Positions 1-4,217 of a stretch of 5,961 nt of DNA are shown one piece after another (the first letter of the stretch is position 1; each line of letters starts with the position of its first letter). Location of the stretch: positions 1-5,961 of the forward strand of contig JAHFEM010000069.1 of NCBI GenBank assembly GCA_023248505.1. Reading direction: 5' to 3'. The position numbers were made by a program, and so were the translations under genes. The notes beneath the pieces are model-generated. The model saw nothing but the letters and a program-made list of their open reading frames with translations, did not search any database and was not told the origin of the DNA. This DNA comes from Nitrospirota bacterium (GTDB lineage Bacteria; Nitrospirota; Nitrospiria; SBBL01; Manganitrophaceae).

Positions 1-384
1 ATCGGCCCAGACATAGCCGATCGCCCCCTCCAATTCTTGAACCGCTTTAATGACCTCTCGGCTATTCTGCTTCAAGAGGGGTCCGTGGGTCCCCCCCAAG
101 AAAATGAGATGGGTCCAATGCCGGGTGTAATCGGTTTTGGACAGATGAAGAACCTTCTGCAGAAAGTTCCCCCTGATCTCTTCGCTTCCTTTTTGGTCGA
201 TCGGCTTGAGCCGTTTTCCTTCGATAAACTGCGTTTCACCCAGGTAGATCGCCCTGACATCCGCGAGGGAGAGGGAATCGATATTCAAACCGGGATGGAC
301 AATAATGGAAATATCCTTGGCTCCGGCGTGGGCCGCCTGAAGCAGGAGGCAGAAAACGATCGGGAAAAGAATTTTCTTGAACAT
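1..384 (-). CDS. PstS-like small periplasmic phosphate-type substrate-binding protein (3' end outside window)
   Basis: Partial gene: 128 codons are visible and the frame is still open at base 1, so the C-terminus lies outside the window. The chosen ATG (384-382) starts a typical Sec signal peptide: MFKK, a hydrophobic stretch to about residue 17, and a likely cleavage site AHA|GA after residue 20. A purine-rich AAGGGA lies just upstream, spaced closer than usual. The mature part reads like the short PBP-like family related to phosphate-binding PstS: a first strand ISIIVHP (25-31), LSLADVRAIYLGE (38-50), KPIDQ (60-64), a W-containing middle (residue 90), IFLGG (94-98), and the late motif GAIGYV (120-125). 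Family members of this short type are about 140-150 aa, so little is missing. In Gram-negatives such proteins act in the periplasm; the ligand here is not shown. The gene follows the lipoprotein gene on the same strand after 154 bp, so co-transcription is possible but unproven. Confidence 0.8.
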   Translation of the reverse strand, partial: MFKKILFPIVFCLLLQAAHAGAKDISIIVHPGLNIDSLSLADVRAIYLGETQFIEGKRLKPIDQKGSEEIRGNFLQKVLHLSKTDYTRHWTHLIFLGGTHGPLLKQNSREVIKAVQELEGAIGYVWAD

Positions 385-538
385 GTTCCCTTGAGTCGGA
401 CAGACTGCGATCGGTGGATATGATCGATATCGACGGCGGAAAGGATGTCGGATTCTCCCCCTCCACGGGACGGATCTTATCAAATTTCATCCCTTCAATC
501 CAGAGAAAACCTGAGGATGATTTCCGGGCCGAGCCGGT

Positions 539-865
539 TCAGTCGCTCTTCCGCGCTTTCTCGAACGCCGCATCATCTTCGGCGGTATAGCCGAAGAGGG
601 TGGGGGCGAGCGAGGCGACATAATAGATCGGCCGAACGACCACATAATCGAGCAGCACCCCCACCGGATGGAGAACGAAAGCCGCCAGCCGGAAGGGATG
701 GCCATAGGAAGTGGCGCCGGCGGGGATGTCGGCCTGCCGTGTGATCTGCACCGGGTAGAGATCATCCGTCTTCTGCTTCCCGGCGCATCCGGCCGAGAGG
801 GTCATGCCAAGCAGCAATCCCGCCAGGATGAAGCGCGCCCCGTTCATTTCAATAAATCGTCGCAT
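539..865 (-). CDS. Small uncharacterised lipoprotein
   Basis: Predicted 108-aa protein. The frame is open much further upstream, but the ATG at 865-863 is preferred because AGAGGAG (874-880 on the plus strand) lies 8 nt upstream; the ATG six codons later has no such site. The N-terminus has positive residues, a hydrophobic core RFILAGLLLGMTL (11-23), and a lipobox-like LSAG followed by Cys27, so it should be exported and lipid-anchored. Ser at -3 is not the most typical lipobox residue. The mature chain contains GHPFRLAAFVLHPVGVLLDYVVVRPIY in pieces (55-81), a second hydrophobic stretch that may associate with membrane, and ends with LFGYTAEDD (90-98) and a charged tail. I recognise the general HP-x-VG-x-LLDY-RP-x-Y pattern from uncharacterised envelope proteins but can assign no function. 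A palindrome (915-929) lies about 50 bp upstream of the start and could be an operator. Confidence 0.75.
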   Translation of the reverse strand: MRRFIEMNGARFILAGLLLGMTLSAGCAGKQKTDDLYPVQITRQADIPAGATSYGHPFRLAAFVLHPVGVLLDYVVVRPIYYVASLAPTLFGYTAEDDAAFEKARKSD

Positions 866-1170
866 CGTTTTATCTCCTCTACAATCGGACAAGATGGATT
901 CACCCCGTTGCGGATCAAACGCCGTTTGAACGATCCCGGGCCTCTCTCCAAGCGGACCGATCGCCCGGAAAATCGGCGGGCAAAGCAGACTTGAGAAAAG
1001 AAGAGAATCGCCGGATCGTTCGGCCGTCGGGGGCCCCGTTCCCGAATGGCAATGCAAAGACCGAACCGGCGTTCTGAGGCCGAAGGCCGGTCCGCCGGGG
1101 GGCCTCTTGCAAGAATCGGAAATCTTACTCCTAAAAATGAACCTCTTTTGCAGGGTTTTCTGACCGCCCC
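866..1170. other. Gene-free intergenic stretch with GC-rich inverted repeats
   Basis: About 305 bp between the divergent lipoprotein and DUF3386 genes. Open frames here are Arg/Pro/Gly-rich, lack ribosome binding sites and resemble no protein family I know, so I call no gene. Besides the palindrome at 915-929, it contains a GC-rich hairpin with arms GAGGCC (1076-1081) and GGCCTC (1101-1106), whose interior can also fold (GGCC-GAA-GGCC; CCGG-TCCG-CCGG). Neither side of that hairpin has a T run, so it is not an obvious intrinsic terminator. I could not pick a convincing minus-strand promoter for the lipoprotein gene. Confidence 0.5.
915..929. promoter_or_regulatory. Perfect 15-bp palindrome, possible operator of the lipoprotein gene
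   Basis: TCAAACG-C-CGTTTGA is a perfect 7+1+7 palindrome in a gene-free region, 50-64 bp upstream of the lipoprotein start codon. The AAACG/CGTTT half-sites around a central CG-type core resemble operators of LacI-family repressors. The match to that class is a visual resemblance only, and no regulator gene is present in the window. Confidence 0.35.
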
Positions 1171-1200
1171 TTGTCTTCTTGGAAACGAATTGGCTATAAT
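1171..1200 (+). promoter_or_regulatory. Sigma70-type promoter for the DUF3386 gene
   Basis: A perfect -10 hexamer TATAAT (1195-1200) lies 18 bp after a -35-like TTGTCT (1171-1176, 4 of 6 matches to TTGACA). Transcription would begin near 1207, giving a leader of about 130 nt before the start codon at 1340. The 14-bp inverted repeat would then sit at the very 5' end of the transcript. Confidence 0.6.
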
Positions 1201-1209
1201 CCGGTTAAC

Positions 1210-1249
1210 TTGACGCATTCCCCCTCCCAAGCGGCGGGGAATGCGTCAA
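1210..1249 (+). repeat. Perfect 14-bp inverted repeat in the leader of the DUF3386 gene
   Basis: TTGACGCATTCCCC (1210-1223) pairs perfectly with GGGGAATGCGTCAA (1236-1249) around a 12-nt loop. It starts about 3 nt after the predicted transcription start. No T run follows on either strand, so it is not a canonical terminator. It could be a 5' stabilising hairpin, a protein-binding site on DNA or RNA, or a regulatory leader structure. The rest of the leader (1250-1325) is GC-rich, with weaker small hairpins such as GCGC-GAA-GCGC near 1260. Confidence 0.7.
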
Positions 1250-1339
1250 TACGAATTGTGCGCGAAGCGCCTCTGCTCACATCGGGAGCGGAGCGAACCA
1301 TGCGACGCGCGTGCGTGTCAACCAAGAGGAGGATTTACC

Positions 1340-2032
1340 ATGGAGCTCTATCAACGTACGCAAACGGAAACGACTGTGCAGGATGATCCCGCAGCCAAGG
1401 AACTGCTTCGGCGAGCCTACGAGAAGACCTCGCGCTGGGGGAAGGAGTTCCCCGGTTTCACCGCCGATCTGATCGTGAATGACAACGGGAAGGAGTACAA
1501 GGGGAAGGTCAAGATCAAATCGCCCAAAGAGGCGGAGGTGACCTTGGAGGTTCCCGCCGACCAGGAGCCCCTGTTGAAGTGGGCTCAAAACCAGATCGGA
1601 ATGATGGCGGTCCATCGCGCCTCGCGCCCCTTTGATGAGTCGGACGGCAAGTACACGCTGACCTTTGGTCCGGACGATCACCATCCCCTCGGCCAGCAGA
1701 TCATGATCCATGGCGACGGCATGAATTCGCGCTACCGGATCAAAGACAACCGGATTCAGCAGATCTCGCGCAGCATGGGGAAGATGAGCTTTACGATCAA
1801 CGTCGAAGAGGCGATGACCACCTCCGACGGCAAGCACCTCACCACCCGGTATACCGTTTTTTACTTCTCACCCGACGGCCAATTGACGCAGGCGGAGGCC
1901 TTCACCGACCGTCCGTTCGAGCTCAAGGGGGTCTATCTTCCCGGGTATCGCCGAATCATCTCCAATGAAAAAGGGGGGGCGATTGTCCGCATCCTCGAAT
2001 TCAAGAACCACCAGTTGATGCCGCCGGCTTAA
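1340..2032 (+). CDS. DUF3386 family protein
   Basis: Predicted 230-aa cytoplasmic protein without signal peptide or membrane segment. The frame extends upstream to 1241, but the ATG at 1340 is chosen because GAGGAGG lies 7 nt before it and the upstream part is low-quality sequence. The protein follows the DUF3386 pattern, best known from cyanobacteria: LLRRAYEKTSRWGKEFPGFTAD in pieces (22-43), strands EYKGKVKIK (52-60), a middle helix ending VHRASRPF (91-98), the segment HGDGMNSRYRIKDNRI (124-139), SRSMGKMSFTINVEE (143-157), TTRYTVFYF (168-176), then GVYLPGYRRI (197-206) and a final FKNHQL (221-226). The length fits the family. The function is unknown; no catalytic motif is evident. It has its own promoter and hairpin leader, and the TPR gene follows 92 bp downstream on the same strand. 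Confidence 0.85.
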   Translation: MELYQRTQTETTVQDDPAAKELLRRAYEKTSRWGKEFPGFTADLIVNDNGKEYKGKVKIKSPKEAEVTLEVPADQEPLLKWAQNQIGMMAVHRASRPFDESDGKYTLTFGPDDHHPLGQQIMIHGDGMNSRYRIKDNRIQQISRSMGKMSFTINVEEAMTTSDGKHLTTRYTVFYFSPDGQLTQAEAFTDRPFELKGVYLPGYRRIISNEKGGAIVRILEFKNHQLMPPA

Positions 2033-2074
2033 CGCAAGAGATCGGCACGGCGCACCCTTCCGCAGTCTCCCCTG

Positions 2075-2097
2075 GCCCCTCCTTACAAAGGAGGGGC
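2075..2097 (+). repeat. Perfect 10-bp hairpin between the DUF3386 and TPR genes
   Basis: GCCCCTCCTT (2075-2084) and AAGGAGGGGC (2088-2097) form a perfect stem with an ACA loop. The following bases are TTAAAACAATTT, a poor T tract, so termination would be inefficient. The CCCCTCCTTACAAAGGAGGGG core is, from general knowledge, a common dispersed intergenic sequence in many bacteria. Here it lies 28 bp before the TPR start codon and leaves that gene's ribosome binding site (2111-2116) unpaired. Confidence 0.6.
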
Positions 2098-2124
2098 TTA
2101 AAACAATTTCAAGGAGCTGGCATT

Positions 2125-2484
2125 GTGACGCGTCTGGAGCGGATGAAAAAGCTGGTCGAACTCGATCCGAAGAGCGAGATTACCCACTTCGGGCTGGGGC
2201 AGGCCTGTTACGATGAAGGGTTCTTTGCGGAGGGGGCTTCGGCGATGGCGCGGGCGATCGAGATCAAGCCCGATTACACGGCGGCCTATGAGATCCTGGG
2301 GCGCTGTCTGGAGAAGATGGGGAAATTGGAGGAGGCCGACGCGATCTACCGGAAGGGGATTGAGGTCGGGACAGGGCGGGGAGATATGATCCCGACCGAG
2401 AAGATGAAGGCACGGCTCAATCGGGTGAAGGGAAAATTGGCCTCCCCCGGCTCCCCGACCGACGCTTCTTCCGGATCGGCCTAG
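2125..2484 (+). CDS. Small tetratricopeptide (TPR) repeat protein
   Basis: Predicted 119-aa soluble protein with a GTG start (2125), supported by AAGGAG (2111-2116) 8 nt upstream. After an N-terminal helix (MTRLERMKKLVELDP) come two TPR units. Unit 1 (about 17-50) has the LGQACYDEGFFAEG and A-x-AIEIKPD signatures; unit 2 (about 51-84) has AAYEILGRCLEKMGKLEEAD and GIEVG. A charged capping helix follows (93-105), then a Ser/Pro-rich tail. TPRs mediate protein-protein contacts and no enzymatic domain is visible. Stand-alone two-TPR proteins of this size are common and mostly uncharacterised. It may share a transcript with DUF3386, apart from the hairpin between them. Its stop codon interlocks with that of the convergent DUF1841 gene. 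Confidence 0.85.
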   Translation: MTRLERMKKLVELDPKSEITHFGLGQACYDEGFFAEGASAMARAIEIKPDYTAAYEILGRCLEKMGKLEEADAIYRKGIEVGTGRGDMIPTEKMKARLNRVKGKLASPGSPTDASSGSA

Positions 2485-2921
2485 GAGTTCGCCGCCTGCT
2501 CCATCAGCATCTTGAGCTCTTCGATATACGTGCTCTCTTCCATCGGATCGCCCCGGCGGACCGATCGAAAGTAAAGATCTCCCCAGAGGCCTGCAATGCG
2601 ATGGATCGCCTCGTGGCGCGGGAGCCCCTTCTCCAGGAGTGTCTTGAAGACTACTTCCACCTCTTCAGGACTTTGGCTGAAGAGTTGTTTCTCCACCGCC
2701 ACATGGAGGCCGGTATGAATCAGCGGATTGACGATATAGCCGTCGATCTCCTGGGGATGGAAGGCCATCTCTCCCTGCGGCCACCAGGGATCGAACTCCG
2801 GATGCGCCTTCATCACGTCGGCGATCATCTCGGCGTCGCCGGAGAGCTCCTCTCCCTTCTTCATCCGGTCCCAGACCTTGAAGTACATTGAAAGCGCTTG
2901 CTTTGAGAAGAGATAATCCAT
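2481..2921 (-). CDS. DUF1841 family protein
   Basis: Predicted 146-aa soluble helical protein, the usual length for DUF1841. The ATG at 2921 has AAGGAG 6 nt upstream. Family features seen are an N-terminal FKVWDRMKKGEEL (14-26), AHPEF (39-43), the conserved NPLIHTGLHVAVEKQL (65-80), and RHEAIHRIAGLWGDLYF (102-118). The paired histidines (His69, His73, and His103-Glu104-x-x-His107, formally HExxH) are in the conserved core and could bind a metal, but this is inference; no peptidase activity is claimed. The biological role of the family is unknown to me. A sigma70-like promoter lies just upstream (2951-2980), and the gene converges on the TPR gene, overlapping it by 4 bp. Confidence 0.85.
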   Translation of the reverse strand: MDYLFSKQALSMYFKVWDRMKKGEELSGDAEMIADVMKAHPEFDPWWPQGEMAFHPQEIDGYIVNPLIHTGLHVAVEKQLFSQSPEEVEVVFKTLLEKGLPRHEAIHRIAGLWGDLYFRSVRRGDPMEESTYIEELKMLMEQAANS

Positions 2922-2950
2922 TCCAGGCTCCTTAACAAGATGAGAGTAAA

Positions 2951-2980
2951 ATTTTAACAGAGTCGGATCGAGATGATCAA
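2951..2980 (-). promoter_or_regulatory. Promoter for the DUF1841 gene
   Basis: On the minus strand, TTGATC (2980-2975) and TAAAAT (2956-2951) are separated by 18 bp, with 4/6 and 5/6 matches to the sigma70 consensus. The leader would be about 20-25 nt and includes the AAGGAG ribosome binding site. I found no equally good plus-strand promoter for the divergent gene at 3014. Confidence 0.5.
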
Positions 2981-3013
2981 GGTCGATTTGAGAAAGATGA
3001 GGCGGGAAAAAAG

Positions 3014-3286
3014 ATGACAGAGCAAGAGAAAGAAGCCTTTGAGCGGTTTGTCTTCCGGCACGCCAATCTGACCTTAATCGACTATGCCCTGGGCCACGAT
3101 ATTTTCGACAAGGTGGTTCAACAGCGGTTGAATCGACTCGAGAAGAATTACTTCCTCACCCTCGCCGAAGCGGAAGAGGCCGATCTCGTCGAAGCGCGCA
3201 AGACCGCCCCGAGCGAAGCGACCCGGATGAAGATCGACCGGCTTCTGAAAAATGCGAGGGAAGCAAAGGAAATCTTGAAGCAGTAA
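3014..3286 (+). CDS. Hypothetical small helical protein
   Basis: Predicted 90-aa acidic, highly charged protein with no signal peptide or membrane segment. It reads as about three helices: EQEKEAFERFVFRHA (3-17), DIFDKVVQQRLNRLEKNYF in pieces (29-47), and a C-terminal charged helix (68-90) with Lys, Arg and Glu spacing that could form a coiled coil. I do not recognise the family. The ATG at 3014 is preceded by a GAGG (2999-3002) that is somewhat far away, so translation initiation looks weaker than for its neighbours. A 14-codon frame (2973-3017) overlaps the start as ATGA and might couple translation. A possible terminator follows at 3309-3330. Confidence 0.65.
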   Translation: MTEQEKEAFERFVFRHANLTLIDYALGHDIFDKVVQQRLNRLEKNYFLTLAEAEEADLVEARKTAPSEATRMKIDRLLKNAREAKEILKQ

Positions 3287-3308
3287 CCGCATCGACATTC
3301 GATCCCGC

Positions 3309-3330
3309 GCGGATGGAACCCTCCGCTTTT
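3309..3330 (+). terminator. Possible intrinsic terminator of the gene at 3014-3286
   Basis: GCGGA (3309-3313) pairs with TCCGC (3322-3326), with further GG/CC pairing inside, and is followed directly by TTTT (3327-3330). The stem is short and the T run only four bases, so the call is tentative. The position, 23 bp after the stop codon, is right. Confidence 0.4.
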
Positions 3331-3366
3331 CAGCCCCGCCGCCCGTTTCCGGTTAGAAAATAGCCT

Positions 3367-3429
3367 TCAGCGCTCAGCTTTCAGCCTTCAGCTTTGAATC
3401 TTGAAGCTGACGGTTGACGGCTGATCGCT
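3367..3429. repeat. TCAGC heptamer tandem array folding into a 26-bp hairpin
   Basis: Four consecutive 7-bp units of form TCAGCNN (3367-3394) are followed by complementary NNGCTGA-type units (3404-3424), one of which reads TTGA. Bases 3369-3394 pair with 3404-3429 with 21 Watson-Crick pairs, 2 G-T pairs and 3 pyrimidine-pyrimidine mismatches, leaving a 9-nt loop (TGAATCTTG). The element lies in a non-coding gap 44 bp before the next gene. Arrays of this TCAGCTT/GCTGA type are seen as dispersed intergenic repeats in several environmental bacteria (general recollection). Confidence 0.7.
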
Positions 3430-3472
3430 TCCTTAAATTTTTCCATCGATCTTAATGACAGAGGGAGAAGGA

Positions 3473-3775
3473 ATGAAAGAGAAAAGTTTCTGGTGGATGA
3501 TGGTATTCAATGCGGGGCTTTTGCTCGGCGTATGGTCGGCCCGATGGCTCGACACCGAGCCGGCGTTTGCCCAGCCTTCGCAGACCAAGACCGTTCGGGC
3601 GGAAGCATTCGAGCTGGTCGACAAGAGCGGACACCTTCGGGCGAAATTGATTGTGGGAAAGGACGAAGAGCCGATGCTGGTGGTCTACGATAAGAGCGAG
3701 AAGCCGACCGCCGCCTACGGCCTCAACGGCGAAGGCCCGGTCCAAGATTTTCTTGGGAGGATTTTGCGGCCGTAG
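3473..3775 (+). CDS. Small exported or membrane-anchored protein of unknown function
   Basis: Predicted 100-aa protein. The ATG at 3473 is chosen over the in-frame ATG at 3455 because AGGGAGAAGGA ends directly before it, while the earlier ATG lacks a ribosome binding site. The N-terminus MKEKSFWW leads into a hydrophobic stretch (about 7-25). This is followed by TEPAFA|Q (29-34), which could be a signal peptidase site; otherwise the segment is an anchor. The remainder has a beta-strand pattern often seen in uncharacterised extracytoplasmic proteins: VRAEAFELVDKSGHLRAKL in pieces (41-59), GKDEEPMLVVYD (62-73), KPTAAYGLNG (77-86). The two halves (FELVDKSGHLRAKL and MLVVYDKSEKPTAAY) look like two copies of one strand-turn-strand unit. 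No function can be assigned. It stands alone between the heptamer hairpin and the gene debris. Confidence 0.7.
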   Translation: MKEKSFWWMMVFNAGLLLGVWSARWLDTEPAFAQPSQTKTVRAEAFELVDKSGHLRAKLIVGKDEEPMLVVYDKSEKPTAAYGLNGEGPVQDFLGRILRP

Positions 3776-3851
3776 CGATTGGACGTTTCCAAAACCTTAT
3801 TGTTCTGCTAAAATACCACGCATGTTATTATGGATTCTGAGGTAATGGTAG

Positions 3852-3973
3852 AAATCGAAAGTCGATGAGACTTTTGAGCATTTTCCCAAGCCCCCGATTG
3901 TAGAGGCTGTGATCGATATTAGGGCTCGTGCGACGGTGCCGTTTGAGGAATCTTCAATTCGCTCGCACCTTGA
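3852..3973 (+). pseudogene. Remnant of a TIGR04255-family gene (N-terminal part)
   Basis: The frame opening after a TAG (3849-3851) encodes EHFPKPPIVEAVIDIRARA (from 3876), which matches the conserved N-terminal motif of TIGR04255 proteins, a family of about 250 aa with unknown function. No start codon precedes the motif in this frame. Nearby ATGs (3830, 3845) are in another frame and stop at 3866-3868, consistent with a small indel. A first GTG in frame (3909) lies inside the motif. The frame runs on to a TGA at 4119-4121, but after about 3960 the translation loses family character. A weak promoter-like pair, TTTCCA (3786-3791) and TAAAAT (3809-3814), lies upstream. The right boundary is approximate. 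The local AT content around 3790-3890 is higher than in neighbouring genes, which fits transferred DNA. Confidence 0.55.
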
Positions 3974-4210
3974 GAGCTCTGGGATATCGGCCGAAACATC
4001 TCACGGCAGACTGAAAAGATCCTGCATGGTCGCGCGGATGTTCGAGTATTCAATTTTGAGCAGCATACATTACGGGTCGTCGCAGCACCCCTCGCCGACA
4101 ATCGCAATCACGCCAACGTGAAAGGGTGGCCGACAGAAAAGTCGGCTCAAAAAGCCATTGCGCAGGAGATCGCTAAAGCCGCAGGCAAAACCCGAGAAGT
4201 CCCACTTTGA
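3974..4210 (+). pseudogene. 3' fragment of a second small gene
   Basis: A different frame from the TIGR04255 motif is open for 78 codons after a TGA (3971-3973) and ends with TGA at 4208-4210. It has no ATG and no sensible start. Its translation is protein-like: RADVRVFNFEQHTLRVVAAP, then DNRNHANVKGWP, then a helix EKSAQKAIAQEIAKAAGK. The HANVxGWP-EK-AQK-AQ ending resembles the C-terminus of a group of short uncharacterised proteins (recollection, not searched). I infer either a deletion that joined the beginning of the TIGR04255 gene to the end of a downstream partner, or a frameshift within one gene. It ends 7 bp before the convergent ATPase stop codon. Confidence 0.45.
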
Positions 4211-4217
4211 TTCTGCT

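Noticed and set aside
97..104. Apparent frameshift in the binding-protein gene at the C run
   Set aside because: On recount the run is seven C's at 91-97 followed by AAG, which keeps GGTHGPLLKQN and GAIGYV in one frame with the start.
37..423. Plus-strand open frame of 128 codons opposite the binding-protein gene
   Set aside because: The minus strand encodes a signal peptide and PstS-like motifs in a continuous frame to the window edge; the plus frame shows no family pattern.
417..431. GATAT-GATCG-ATATC inverted repeat upstream of the binding-protein gene
   Set aside because: Only 5-bp arms with an asymmetric centre in GATC-rich DNA; expected by chance.
844..1230. Minus-strand frames in the 866-1170 gap, including upstream extension of the lipoprotein
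   Set aside because: Arg-rich, no ribosome binding site, and the lipoprotein start at 865 is clearly marked by AGAGGAG.
1277..1837. Minus-strand open frame of 186 codons opposite the DUF3386 gene
   Set aside because: Antisense shadow; the plus-strand protein matches DUF3386 across its whole length and has a strong ribosome binding site.
3367..3424. CRISPR-like array
   Set aside because: The units are 7 bp without spacers; nothing of repeat-spacer size is present.
3414..3438. TTGACG with TTAAAT as a promoter for the gene at 3473
   Set aside because: The spacing is only 13 bp and TTGACG is part of the heptamer hairpin arm.
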